Below, piece by piece: positions 21,842 through 31,609 of a stretch of DNA of 64,000 nt; positions within the stretch are counted from its first letter, which is position 1; every line of letters begins with the position of its first letter. Under the pieces are notes generated by a model, which saw nothing but the letters and a program-made list of their open reading frames with translations, searched no databases and had not been told where the DNA came from. The stretch is from assembly GCA_031772625.1 (NCBI GenBank), contig CM062805.1, positions 516,254,102 to 516,318,101 on the forward strand. The letters run 5' to 3'. The position numbers and the translations under genes are program-made. Source of the DNA: Pinus tabuliformis (taxonomy: Eukaryota; Streptophyta; Pinopsida; Pinales; Pinaceae).

Positions 21842-22571
21842 ACGGGTCCTATTAACATTTTAGTTAAGCCAGGAATTATTGAAAACATTCATATAGGTGC
21901 TTCCTGTATGGACGATGAAATCCAAACTTATAAAGACCTATTTCAAGAATTCCGTGAAGTTTTTGCCTGGTCATATGAAGAAATGCCAGGAATCAATCCA
22001 TCAATTGTTGTCCAGGAAATTAAAACTTACCCGGATGTTAAACTTGTCTGACAATGCTTATGTCAGATACATCCGAGAAAAGTTGCTACTACCAAGGCCG
22101 AATTTGAGAAATCACTTTGCGCAGGTCTCATTTATCCTATTCCTTTAACCAATTGGGTATCAAATATTGATCTTGTCAACAAAAAACAAGGAATGATAAG
22201 AGTATGTACCAACTATAGGGATATTAATCAAGCTTGTCGTAAAGACAATTATCCAACCCCCTATATTGATCAAATTATTGATGATTGTGCCTACTGTGAA
22301 ATTTTCTCCTTTATGCATGGTTTTTCCGGTTACAATCAAATCAACATACTCCCTACTGATCAACCTAAAACAACTTTCATTTTTCCATGGGGGACATTTG
22401 CTTATTGAAAATTACCCTTTGGATTGAAGAATGCTGGAGAAACTTTTCAAAGGACTATATCTTATGCATTTCATTACATCAAGCACATTGTGCAGCCTTA
22501 TCTCAACGATTTACCTGCCCATTCATCGCGTAGTGTTGATCATCTCACTCATTTATGAGCTATATTTATGA
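21842..22571 (+). pseudogene. Element B reverse transcriptase, part before E2
   Basis: The same frame continues through a TGA: GPINILVKPGIIENIHIG, then YKDLFQEFREVFAWSYEEMPGI. RT fingers and palm are clear: GLIYPIPLTNWVSNI, VCTNYRDINQACRKDNYPTP, DGFSGYNQI appears as HGFSGYNQI, then FPWGTFAY, a stop, and KLPFGLKNAGETFQR. The catalytic box is QPYLNDLPAHS; Asn replaces the first catalytic Asp of YLDD. The last codons before E2 are AIFMRC. At least three in-frame stops are present. The palm sequence is diagnostic for the Tat group. Confidence 0.85.
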
Positions 22572-22576
22572 GATGT
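22572..22576. repeat. E2 target-site duplication, left copy (GATGT)
   Basis: GATGT lies directly before the E2 LTR and again at 28470-28474 after it. Removal of E2 with one copy joins AIFMRC to RHYRIRLNP in B's RT frame. Confidence 0.9.
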
Positions 22577-22909
22577 TGTTATGAAACCAGCTCACAAAAA
22601 GATAGGAAAGAGAGATCCACACCTTAGAATTCAGCCTCTTCGAGGGGGCAACCTCCTTTACATTACATGAATGAACAATTCTTGGATGATAAAAATGACA
22701 AAACCTCCTTTCTATATATAGGAGTCTAAGGAGTCACAATATAATCCAGCTGACCTAACAATAATAATATAAAGCCACAAAAATAACAATAGAGGGATTC
22801 TATGGGGCACATAAATAACAATATGGGGGTAATAGGGGCACAACAATATAAATAGGGGGTATAACTACAATAGTAATGGGGTAATCACTAGTATTATAGG
22901 GACCCAACA
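22577..22909 (-). repeat. E2 3' LTR
   Basis: Begins TGTTATGAAACCAGCTCAC and ends GGGACCCAACA. It is preceded on the element strand by the polypurine tract GAAGGAGAGGGGCA, which starts about 20 bases after the pol stop codon. Confidence 0.92.
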
Positions 22910-22938
22910 TGCCCCTCTCCTTCAAAAAAGTGTTGTCC

Positions 22939-25900
22939 TCAACTCTTGAGCAGTTCTGGATACTTCTGCATAAAATTCTCATCCTCCCATGTGGAATCTT
23001 CAGCGGATAAGTTCTTCCACTTGATAAGATACTCTGAAATTGATCGATTTCGTAGCCGTCGAGTTCTTGTTTCTGTGATTGCTTCCGGTTCTAATATAAT
23101 TTTTCCTTCCTCGTCAAGTTCTGGCAATATTGTTTGAATTGGGAGCTTGTCACCTATAACCTTCTTTAAACATGAAACATGGAAAACTGGGTGCAATCGA
23201 GAAGCTGCAGGAAGCTCCAATTTGTATGCCATAGTACCAATCTTTTCCAACACCTTGTACGGACCATAATACTTTGGTGATAATTTATTATCCTTCTTAG
23301 CTTGCTTTAGGGACATTTGCTTATATGGTTGTAGCCGTAGGAATACCCAATCACCTACATCAAAACTTCTTTCACTACGATGTTGATCTGCCTGTTGTTT
23401 CATTCTATTTTGTGCCAACACGAGGTTATCCTTTAAGAGTTGGAGGACTTGTTGTTGATGTTCGATGTGATGTTCCACTGCCTGAACCTTAGAATTTTCT
23501 CTTAAATATGATGTGATGGATGGTGGTTGATACCCATAAAGTGCCATAAATGGGGTCATTTTTGTTGCTGTATGGAAGGAAGTGTTATACCACCATTCAG
23601 CTAGAGGCAACCATTTGACCCATTGTGTCTGTTTATCAGATACAAAGCAACGAAGATATCCTTCCAAACATTTGTTTACTATCTCAGTTTGCCCATCAGA
23701 TTGAGGATGATAAGATGAGCTATGAGCTAACTGAGTACCAAGACAAGAAAATAATTCTGTCCAAAAATTTCCAGTGAAAATGGGATCTCTGTCACTTACA
23801 ATAATCTTTGGGTTTCCATGTAGCTTTTGAACTGTTTCCATAAATGCAGTAGAAACTGTACTGGCTTTAAATGGATGTGATAATGCACAAAAGTGTGCAT
23901 ACTTGGTAAGTCTGTCAACTACCACCATGATGACACTCTTTCCCTCAGACTTGGGTAAACCTGTGATAAAATCCATTGAAACCTCCTCCAAACGTTGGCT
24001 TGGAATGGATAAAGGTTGTAATAGACCTGGTGTCTTAATTGTTTCAACTTTATTTTGCTGGCAAACCAAACATTCCGCCACAAACTTTTGAATATCTGAT
24101 TTAAGGCCATCCCAAAAAAATTCCTTCTTAACCCTGTGGTAAGTTTTTAAAAATCCTGAGTGCCCTCCTAAGGGAGAAGTGTGCAATTCCATAAGAATCT
24201 TTTGTTTTAGCTGGGAATTCTTACAGAGGTATAAGCGATCTTTGTACCATAACGAATCATTTTGCCAGCTAAATGTATCAGAAGTACTGGAATCTTGTTG
24301 TAGCTTTTGAATAAGTGCCCACACTTCTTCGTCGTTCTTCCATTCCTCCCTTGCTTCGTTTATCCAATCTGGTTGGATAATAGAAATGGCACACAACAAT
24401 GCTTCCACATCCTCATCCTTTCTTGAGAGTGCATCTGCCACCACATTTTGCTTCCCTTTTTTGTAGATGATTTCAAAGTCATAACCCAACATCTTTGTGA
24501 CCCACTTTTGTTGCTCTTCAGAGGATAATATTTGTTCTAAAAAGTATTTAAGGCTATCATGATCCGTTTTTACCTTGAAGTGTCTTCCCATTAGGTAGGG
24601 TCGCCATTTCTTAAGTTCATGGAGTATTGCCAACATTTCCTTCTCATAAATAGCTTTGTTTAAAAACTTTCCCTTGATTGGACGACTTTCAAAAGCAATG
24701 GGTCTTTCATCTTGCATTAGAACAACACCAATTCCATTTCCTGAAGCATCACATTCCACAATAAAGGTTTTTGTGAAGTCCGGCATAGCTAAGACCGGTG
24801 CTTGGCACATTGCCTTTTTAAGATGTTCAAAGGCCTTTGTTGCTTCCGAAGTCCATGAAAATGAATCTTTCTTCAATAATGTTGTTAGAGGTGCTGCTAT
24901 TCTCCCATAATTCTTAACAAAATTGCGATAATACCCTGTCAACCCAAGAAATCCTCGCAGATGCTTTATGGATGTGGGGATTTTCCATTCCTTAATGGCT
25001 TTAATTTTGTTAGGGTCTACCTTAACTCCTTCATGAGATACAATATGACCCAAATATTCCACCTCCTGGACTCCAAAGGAACATTTGGATCTTTTTGCAT
25101 ATAATTGTTTCTCCTCCAATAGTTGTAACACCCTGTCAACATGTTCAACATGATCCTTCCAAGACTTGCTGTAGATTAGTATATCATCAAAAAATACTAA
25201 CACAAATTTTCTAAGGAATGGTTTGAAAATTGAATTCATCAAACCTTGAAATGTTGAAGGTGCATTGGTAAGGCCAAAAGGCATGACCAAAAATTCATAA
25301 TGACCCTCATGAGTTCTAAATGTTGTTTTCGGAATGTCTTCAATCTTCATTCTAATTTGATGATATCCCGAACGAAGATCCAACTTGGTGAAGTAAATTG
25401 ATCCATGCAATTCATCCAGTAATTCATCAATAACAGGAATGGGGAACTTATCTTTAATAGTGAGCTTGTTGAGCTCCTTATAATCTGGACATATGCGCCA
25501 TGATCCATCCTTCTTGTGCACCAATACTACTGGAGCTGAGAAAGAACTTTGACTCGGTTGAATTATACCAGCCTCTAGCATTTCTGCAACCATACGTTCA
25601 ATTTCACTTTTTTGGAAATATGGATATCTGTACGGCCTGATGTTTGGAGGAACACTTCCTGGAATCAGATGAATAGCATGATCATGATCACACATAGGTG
25701 GGAGACCTTTGGGAGTCTCAAATACCTTGGAATGATTGTCCAGGACTTTTTGGAGATCTGGAGAAATAGATGATTCCAATGTGGAAACATCTAGCGAACA
25801 TAATTGTGCAATTACACCTCTTTGCTCCTTTTTTAGAAGCTTTTTCATGCCATTAGAGCTGATTATCTTTCCTGGTTTCCCTGCAATACCCCTTAATTCA

Positions 25901-26340
25901 ACTTCCTTTCCTTCCACAGAAAATTTCATGAAAAGTTCTTGAAAATTAAAAGCTATTGTACCCAAGGATTGTAGCCATTGGACTCCTAGTACAACATCAG
26001 CACCTCCCATTGGAATGGAAAGCATTGGGCTAGTCAATACATATTCTCCCATGGATAGCTTGATATTATGGCACTTTCCAGAACAATTTATTGTTCCTCC
26101 ATTTGCAATCATCACTTGACACTCTGGTGCTGGATATAGGAAGCAATTCAATTCTTTTGCTACCCTACAATGAATAAAATTGTGGGTGCTTCTTGAATCA
26201 ATCAACACTATTACCTTTTTCTTCTTGATTTGTCCTTCTATCTTGATGGTTTGAGGAGTGGTAATTCCCGCCAATGCATTACAATATATGGTCGGATTTA
26301 TTTGTTCTTCATCTAGGCTTTGTTCATGGAATATATCCTC
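22939..26340 (-). CDS. E2 protease-RT-RNase H-integrase-chromodomain
   Basis: One open frame in phase with gag. The protease region comes first, with active site reading [11 protein letters not shown]: Gly of DSG is Arg (codon at 26191-26193), a likely loss. RT follows with [48 protein letters not shown] and [11 protein letters not shown], an intact catalytic pair. RNase H has [17 protein letters not shown] and TDHDSLKY. Integrase has the H2C2 module ([22 protein letters not shown]), then [16 protein letters not shown] and DGQTEIVN, a complete DDE set, and [10 protein letters not shown]. The C-terminus [20 protein letters not shown] is a chromodomain with aromatic residues, expected to guide insertion to chromatin. 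It stops about 30 bases before the 3' LTR. It encodes cDNA synthesis and integration, and is inactive here if the protease change is damaging. Confidence 0.93.
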   Translation of the reverse strand, partial: EDIFHEQSLDEEQINPTIYCNALAGITTPQTIKIEGQIKKKKVIVLIDSRSTHNFIHCRVAKELNCFLYPAPECQVMIANGGTINCSGKCHNIKLSMGEYVLTSPMLSIPMGGADVVLGVQWLQSLGTIAFNFQELFMKFSVEGKEVELRGIAGKPGKIISSNGMKKLLKKEQRGVIAQLCSLDVSTLESSISPDLQKVLDNHSKVFETPKGLPPMCDHDHAIHLIPGSVPPNIRPYRYPYFQKSEIERMVAEMLEAGIIQPSQSSFSAPVVLVHKKDGSWRICPDYKELNKLTIKDKFPIPVIDELLDELHGSIYFTKLDLRSGYHQIRMKIEDIPKTTFRTHEGHYEFLVMPFGLTNAPSTFQGLMNSIFKPFLRKFVLVFFDDILIYSKSWKDHVEHVDRVLQLLEEKQLYAKRSKCSFGVQEVEYLGHIVSHEGVKVDPNKIKAIKEWKIPTSIKHLRGFLGLTGYYRNFVKNYGRIAAPLTTLLKKDSFSWTSEATKAFEHLKKAMCQAPVLAMPDFTKTFIVECDASGNGIGVVLMQDERPIAFESRPIKGKFLNKAIYEKEMLAILHELKKWRPYLMGRHFKVKTDHDSLKYFLEQILSSEEQQKWVTKMLGYDFEIIYKKGKQNVVADALSRKDEDVEALLCAISIIQPDWINEAREEWKNDEEVWALIQKLQQDSSTSDTFSWQNDSLWYKDRLYLCKNSQLKQKILMELHTSPLGGHSGFLKTYHRVKKEFFWDGLKSDIQKFVAECLVCQQNKVETIKTPGLLQPLSIPSQRLEEVSMDFITGLPKSEGKSVIMVVVDRLTKYAHFCALSHPFKASTVSTAFMETVQKLHGNPKIIVSDRDPIFTGNFWTELFSCLGTQLAHSSSYHPQSDGQTEIVNKCLEGYLRCFVSDKQTQWVKWLPLAEWWYNTSFHTATKMTPFMALYGYQPPSITSYLRENSKVQAVEHHIEHQQQVLQLLKDNLVLAQNRMKQQADQHRSERSFDVGDWVFLRLQPYKQMSLKQAKKDNKLSPKYYGPYKVLEKIGTMAYKLELPAASRLHPVFHVSCLKKVIGDKLPIQTILPELDEEGKIILEPEAITETRTRRLRNRSISEYLIKWKNLSAEDSTWEDENFMQKYPELLKS

Positions 26341-27471
26341 TTATTTTGACCTTTCTTGCTCCTTTTCTTCTTCCTCTTCACAATCTATGTAGAATAATTT
26401 CTTCTCAGCACACTTATGACCTTTTGTGTATTTGCTATCACAATTGTAACAAAGCCCTTTTGCTCTTTTTTCTTCCAATTGTTGTGGTGTCAACCTTGTA
26501 GGTTGTGGAAGACTATGGGCAACAACACTTCCGTCTTTATAGTTGTGAACGGTATGCTTCCTAGTTGCCATAATTTTGCTTTCCATTTTTCTTGCTAACC
26601 TGAATGCCTTCTCTAATGAATCAGGTTCCCAAAGGCGCACATCATGTTGGATATTATCCTTTAAAGACCCTATGAACACATCAATCCTATGCTCCTCTGG
26701 AATATCTTTTACCCTTATGTTCAATTTTTGGAACTCCTCAATGTGCTCCATTATTGAACCCTTTTGTTTGAGACTTATCAATTGGCTAAAAAAAGTGTTG
26801 CTTTTTGTATCCTCATAATGTGCTATCAATTCTTCCGTAAAAATTGCCCAAGTGATAAATTGTTTACGAGAACAAAGCCATTGATACCATACAAACTGAT
26901 TTGGTTCCAAATATAAAGTTGCCATACGTACCTTTTGTGTGTTTTGGACATTATTGAGATCGAAGAATTGCTCCATCTGTAATATCCATGTGGCGGGATC
27001 CTTGCCATCAAACTTCCTCATATCGATTTTTGGAACATGGTGAGTCTTCGATCCAACATTAGAGTCTATGGAATCATGATTAACATTTCTTTTATTCTCA
27101 TCATGAGTTTCCTTTACTACCTTTTCACCATTAGTGACCCTTTCTTGTAGCAACTTCTTCAATTCATCCATCTTATCATCCATGCCATCAATTTTAGCGT
27201 CCATGCCATTCACCTTAGCTTCCATGCCATCCATCTTAGCTTCCATGCCCTTTATCTTAGATTCCATGCCATTTACCTTAGATTCCACGCCATTTATCTT
27301 AGATTCCATGCCACTTATCTTAGCTTCTGTTAGCTTTTGTGAGCGTGACATTTGTTGCACTTGTTCTTGTAATTTTGATATATCATGTAGCATTTCTTCC
27401 TCTTCATCACGAGTCATGCTAGAGATTTCAGGTTCCTTACTAGGTGTTTGCATTTTCTTTCCTCGGGGCAT
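26341..27471 (-). CDS. E2 gag with coiled coil and zinc knuckle
   Basis: Starts at an ATG (MPRGKKMQTPSKEPEISS) with no earlier ATG in frame after the leader. Acidic residues (RDEEEEMLHDISKLQEQVQQM) are followed by a run of heptads, GMESK or GMEAK type, a strong coiled coil. Retrotrans_gag spans KIDMRKFDGKDPATWILQMEQFF to FIGSLKDNIQHDV. The zinc knuckle is LCYNCDSKYTKGHKC near the end. It closes with a TAA at 26341-26343 where E1 has GAA (Glu); the frame then continues directly into protease. I therefore read the TAA as a single recent nonsense mutation, though stop read-through cannot be excluded. Confidence 0.9.
   Translation of the reverse strand: MPRGKKMQTPSKEPEISSMTRDEEEEMLHDISKLQEQVQQMSRSQKLTEAKISGMESKINGVESKVNGMESKIKGMEAKMDGMEAKVNGMDAKIDGMDDKMDELKKLLQERVTNGEKVVKETHDENKRNVNHDSIDSNVGSKTHHVPKIDMRKFDGKDPATWILQMEQFFDLNNVQNTQKVRMATLYLEPNQFVWYQWLCSRKQFITWAIFTEELIAHYEDTKSNTFFSQLISLKQKGSIMEHIEEFQKLNIRVKDIPEEHRIDVFIGSLKDNIQHDVRLWEPDSLEKAFRLARKMESKIMATRKHTVHNYKDGSVVAHSLPQPTRLTPQQLEEKRAKGLCYNCDSKYTKGHKCAEKKLFYIDCEEEEEKEQERSK
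27167..27328 (-). repeat. 21-bp heptad-coding repeats in E2 gag
   Basis: About eight units of 21 bp, plus-strand pattern (A/T)TCCATGCCAT-TTA-CTTAG. Each encodes one heptad such as GMESKIN, GVESKVN, GMEAKMD. E1 has fewer units in the same place plus a different KTDLKRDVADLK stretch, so repeat number changed between copies without loss of frame. Confidence 0.85.
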
Positions 27472-28123
27472 CAGTTACCGATAATAATGTTTTACTATGC
27501 CCTTTGAATTCCGTTAAACCAAGCTTACACAAAAATTAAAAAAAAACTACACACCTTTTTTCACTTTATAGAAGCCTGATATTGAATCTGATGTATCTCT
27601 GTAATTTCGGATCCTCCAATTCAGAAATTGCTACCTGTAGTAGCCTTCTGCGTCCTCTTTCCAATTCCACAAGTCTGAGCCAAATTGGATTCTCCAAGGA
27701 AGAGTTATGTGAAATATCCCACAGTGACTTGCTTTTAGACTGGTTCAATAGAGCGAACGTGTACGATGTGCCACGAGTCCCTATTTCAACCTTTGAATCT
27801 GAAATACACATACAAGAAACTACAGTCCATCCTCTTTCTGTACCTTCTTACGAAATTTCAATCCGATCCCCAGAGAGAAAGTTATGACGATTTTCCCCAG
27901 GTCACCTGTTTTGAATGTAATTCAGGAGTCTGCAAAAAGACCAACTTCCTCAGATCATATCTCTGCAAATATCGCGCGAAAAGCTCTGAAATTTGGACTC
28001 AAGATTCCGCGCCATTTCTTCTCAAATGGGTTTTTTTTGCGACTTCTGAAACGGCACAGAAAACAAGTTATAGCGAAAATGCCACGATGACCTGTTTGGA
28101 GCAGCGAAACCCTAGAATCCAAA

Positions 28124-28135
28124 GCTCTGATACCA
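28124..28135 (-). promoter_or_regulatory. E2 primer-binding site
   Basis: GCTCTGATACCA, complement TGGTATCAGAGC, the classic site complementary to plant initiator Met tRNA. It is separated from the LTR by AA. Confidence 0.92.
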
Positions 28136-28137
28136 AA

Positions 28138-28469
28138 TGTTATGAAACCAGCTCACAAAACATAGAAAAGTGAGATCCACACCTTAGAATTCAGCCTCTT
28201 CGAGGGGGCAACCTCCTTTACATTACATGAATGAACAATTCTTGGATGATACAAATGACAAAACCTCCTTTCTATATATAGGAGTCTAAGGAGTCACAAT
28301 ATAATCCAGCCGACCTAACAATAATAATATAAAGCCACAAAAATAACAATAGAGGGATTCTATGGGGCACAGAAATAACAATATGGGGGTAATAAGGGCA
28401 CAACAATATAAATAGGGGGTATAACTACAATAGTAATGGGGTAATCACTAGTATTATAGGGACCCAATA
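28138..28469 (-). repeat. E2 5' LTR
   Basis: 332 bp, about 2.4 percent different from 22577-22909. Promoter orientation is leftward. Confidence 0.92.
28272..28281 (-). promoter_or_regulatory. TATA box in the E LTR
   Basis: CTATATATAG within the 5' LTR, at the same place in all LTRs of this family here. About 190 bp of U3 lie upstream of it on the element strand. Probable core promoter. Confidence 0.6.
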
Positions 28470-28474
28470 GATGT

Positions 28475-29218
28475 AGGCATTATCGAATTCGGCTGAACCC
28501 ACACAAATGTGTATTCTGCGTAGAAACAAGTTGCTTACTGGGATTTGTCATTTCGAAGGCTGGCATTCATGTCAACCCCTTGAAGGTTGAAGCTATCATC
28601 AATCTCCCTCCTCCTTCGACTCTTCACCAACTCCAAAGTTTGCAAGGGAAAACAAACTTTTTATGTCGTTTCATTCCTAGCCACGCCGAGATAACGAAAG
28701 GTTTTACCAGGTTGTTAAAATAGAATATTCCATTCTTTTGGGATGAGATTGCTAATCAATCTTTTGATGCACTTAAACATGAGTTAACCCATGTGCCGCT
28801 ACTGCATCCTCCCAATTACAACCATGATTACTTTTTATATCTCGCCGCTTCTCATTCCACCATTGGCATGGTTTTAGTTTAGGATGATGAATTCAAAAAT
28901 GAACATGTGATTTACTATCTTAGTCGAAATCTACATCCGACTGAGCTTAAATATTCGCATGTGGAGAAATTGGCCTTGGCAGCTCTCCAAAGATTTCGTC
29001 ACCACATCTTATTATGCAAAACAACGGTAATTTCTGATTGTAACCCTATGATGTATATCTTGACTAAAGAATTGCTAGGGGGCAAGTATTCCAAATGGAT
29101 AGTTATCCTGCAGGAATTTGACTTGGAATTTGAAAAATCCAAGGCAAAGAGATCTTTGGTTTTTGCCGAATTGATGTGTGATTTCCCGCGTACTGATACT
29201 GAAACTGTGGCGGAATAG
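28475..29218 (+). pseudogene. Element B RT thumb and RNase H, after E2
   Basis: The RT frame resumes with RHYRIRLNPHKCVFCVE and LLGFVISKAGIHVNPLKVEAI, followed by LPPPSTLHQLQSLQGKTNFL. RNase H reads from about 28740: SFDALKHELTHVPLLHPP, LYLAASHSTIGMVLV, then after a TAG HVIYYLSRNLHPTELKYSHVEKLALAALQRFRHH and ISDCNPMMYIL. LAAS-H-STIG has His where the family has a catalytic Asp, so this RNase H is also inactive. In-frame stops lie near 28720 and 28879. All of it remains in the B polyprotein frame. Confidence 0.85.
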
Positions 29219-29379
29219 TCCATTGCAGATGAATCCTTGTTTCTTATCAGTACTCTTGATCCTTGGTATGGAGATATTATTGTTTATCTCCAAACCCAAT
29301 CTTTTTGGCCTGAAATCTTATGATCTTAGCGATGGAAAATACATTTCCAATCCCAAAAATACAATATTATTAGTGATAC

Positions 29380-30507
29380 ACTTTGTTGTCATGGAGCGGA
29401 TTCTGTTTTTCGATGTTGTCTAACTCATGAAGAAGCTGAAAAGGTTCTGAATCACTGTCATTTTGGAGCATGTGGCGGTAATATGTTTGGGTGTGCTACA
29501 ACCCAAAAGACGTTGCGTGCTGGTTATTTTTGGCCATTCTTATTCAAAGATTGTATCTATGCAATCCAGAAATGCCACAATTGTCAAATCTTTAATCGTA
29601 AAATGCGTGCTCCACCTGCTCCTCTTCACCCTATAATTGTTGTCAGTCCTTTCACAAAGTGGGGTATTGACTTTATTACATGTAAACCTCACTCGACCGG
29701 GGGGCATGCGTATATTATCCTAGCGGTAGATTATTTTACTAAGTGGGCCGAGGCAATGCCTACATTTTCGGCAGACGGCAAGATTGCTGCACTCTTTGTA
29801 TTCAATCATATAATTGCTAGATTTGGTGTTCCTAAAGCTATTATTACGGATCATGGAAGTCACTTTCGAAATATCATGATGACTGAACTGACATATCAAC
29901 TTGGCCTGCGCCACAATAGTTCTACTTCGTATTACCCATAGGTTAATGGTCTGGTTGAAGCTATCAATAAAGTTTTAGTCACTATGATCAAACGAATCAT
30001 TGGTATTCATAAATTAAATTGACATACCATGCTATTTTCATCACTTTGGGCATATCGGACCTCAGTGAAAACATCAACTGGTTTCACTCCTTTTCAACTG
30101 GTCTACGGTTTGGAAGCAGTGTTACCTATTGAATGTGAAATTCTGTCATTACAATTAGCCATAGAATTACTCCCAGCTACTTCTGAAGAAGAGCAACGTT
30201 TTTTGTACTTAGCTCAGCTAGATGAGAATCGACGCACTGCTGCAATAGCAAACGAGACTCATGTGAAATGAATGAATGCTCAGTATGACAAAAGTGTTAT
30301 ACCTCATAATTTTCAGAAGGAGACCTAGTTTTAGTATATGATCAAGTGAACAATAAGCTAGGGGCTGGAAAATTTGTAGCTATGTGGCATGGCCCTTACA
30401 TTGTTAAGCGAAAGCTGACAAAAGGGGCTTATGAATTGGTAGATTTTGACGATGTCTCTTTTGATAAACCCATAAATGGAATTTATTTGAAGAGATATTA
30501 TGCTTAA
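29380..30507 (+). pseudogene. Element B integrase
   Basis: The H2C2 zinc region is readable (EEAEKVLNHCHFGACGGN, then IQKCHNCQIFNRK), followed by the core WGIDFITCKPHSTGGHAYIILAVDYFTKWAEA, TDHGSHFRN and VNGLVEAINKV. The D, D and E residues are present, but a TAG at 29939-29941 cuts before the Glu block and a TGA near 30020 follows. Beyond a frameshift near 30280 the C-terminal module is GDLVLVYDQVNNKLG, WHGPYIVKRKL and PINGIYLKRYYA, ending with TAA at 30505-30507. It would insert B cDNA; now inactive. Confidence 0.87.
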
Positions 30508-30640
30508 ATTTTGTGTGGAGATTTTTTGTTAGATTAGTTTCTTTACAGCTGGTGTGTTTTAGATTAGAAAAGTGTGCTTAGTTTAGAGAGTTCTCTTATC
30601 ACTATTCCTGCTTATCTTGATTTTACTCTTGATATTGCAG

Positions 30641-31060
30641 ATGTCAACGTCTCTTCAAACATACATTGGTTTTACTGATAGTGCTTGTCATAGTACACGG
30701 AACATTTCTTCCATAGCTTGGGTTATCTATTCACCCTATGATGAGTTAGCATCTATGCATGGGGTAAGCCTCGGTCAAACAACGAATAACATTGCAGAGT
30801 ATAGTGTAGTGATTGAGTTATTATCTGAATCCATCTCATTTGGGATTCAGAGTTTGATTGTTAGGTTGGATTCTGAACTCGTTGTATTACAGCTTAACAG
30901 GGTTTATGCCATTAGAAATCCAGTGTTATTAAGGTTATTTTTGAGAGTTCGTCTCTTGGAACATTAATTTTATTACATTGAATATCATCATATTCCAAGA
31001 CATTTAAATACATTAGCAGAAGTAGTTGCTTATAGTATGATAAATAGACATTTGCAATAA
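30641..31060 (+). pseudogene. Element B second (archaeal-type) RNase H, downstream of integrase
   Basis: Starts at ATG, MSTSLQTYIGFTDSACHS, 133 bases after the integrase stop. Conserved blocks match the extra RNase H of Tat-group elements: FTDSA (first acidic residue), NNIAEYSVVIELL (N-x-AEY), VRLDSELVVLQLN (Asp), and HIPRHLNTLAEVVAYSM, where the usual final Asp is Glu. A TAA at 30965-30967 interrupts just before FYYIEYHHIPR. The sequence before the ATG, TTTTACTCTTGATATTGCAG, looks like a 3' splice site, so the ORF may have been reached by splicing. The domain would complement or replace the decayed primary RNase H. Confidence 0.8.
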
Positions 31061-31344
31061 TCAAAACAGTAAATTTAATAACATTCGATAACATGTTACA
31101 CGAGATAGTCGGTAATAATGATATATCATAGCATAGAAGTGTGTTTCAAAATATACATCGTCTTCGATCATAGGTTGAAAAACACCTTATGATCGGCAAA
31201 AATGATAATACAAAAAGACAAAAATGTCGTGAGTCTACAAAATTGATCATCCTATCCCTGGTGATGATCACGATAAGAAACTACTTCTCGGGCCACCCTA
31301 CATAGGAACCTCCTAAAAGGTCTTGGGACCCCAATCACATATCT

Positions 31345-31523
31345 CTATAACCTAAGTGGAATATCATCTATATCAGTCTCTTGAATATCTAGTGTCAAGC
31401 ACTCTAGATGATGCTCCAAGTTGGTTAGGATCCCTGCTGATTGGCCCTGTGGGGCTGGTGCTGCCGCAACTGGGTGTCTCCTCTTGTAAGGCTGGAGAGC
31501 AGCTGATCGTCGTGGACCCACAT
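31345..31523 (-). pseudogene. Antisense ORF of element B, putative exon 2
   Basis: Opens exactly after the acceptor AAATGCAG (AG at 31525-31524) and stays in phase with exon 1 for 58 codons to TAG at 31345-31347. It has a Pro/Ala/Arg-rich start (GPRRSAALQPYKRRHP) and ends LEHHLECLTLDIQETDIDDIPLRL. The phase agreement over the intron supports a real spliced gene. No domain is recognised in this exon. Confidence 0.5.
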
Positions 31524-31609
31524 CTGCATTTAAACTTTTGATTGTCAGTTTTGGATGATTTAAAATATAAAAGAATTAAAACTTAGAAAGTGTTGAAAAT
31601 GGTTTTTAC
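31524..31609 (-). other. Putative 86-nt intron in the antisense ORF
   Basis: Donor CAG|GTAAAAACC at 31609-31608, acceptor AAATGCAG|AT ending at 31524, AT-rich interior and a branch-like ACTGAC about 25 nt before the acceptor. Length and base composition are typical of short plant introns. It lies antisense to B's genomic RNA, so splicing during retrotransposition would not remove it. Confidence 0.55.

Larger units (their letters stand above)
22577..28469 (-). mobile_element. E2: nearly intact compact chromovirus (Reina-like)
   Basis: 5893 bp with 332- to 333-bp LTRs, perfect GATGT target duplications, an initiator-Met primer site, a polypurine tract and one gag-pol frame of about 1510 codons interrupted by a single TAA. 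Domain order is gag, protease, RT, RNase H, integrase, chromodomain. LTRs differ by about eight substitutions and one indel, roughly 2.4 percent. The outer end is AATA where the other LTR has AACA. It is antisense to B and lies in B's RT palm. Confidence 0.95.

Noticed and set aside
27582..28173. Plus-strand frames in the E2 leader (also 17957-18382 in E1)
   Set aside because: They are opposite to the element's transcription, lack motifs and differ in length between copies; they lie in the untranslated leader between primer site and gag.
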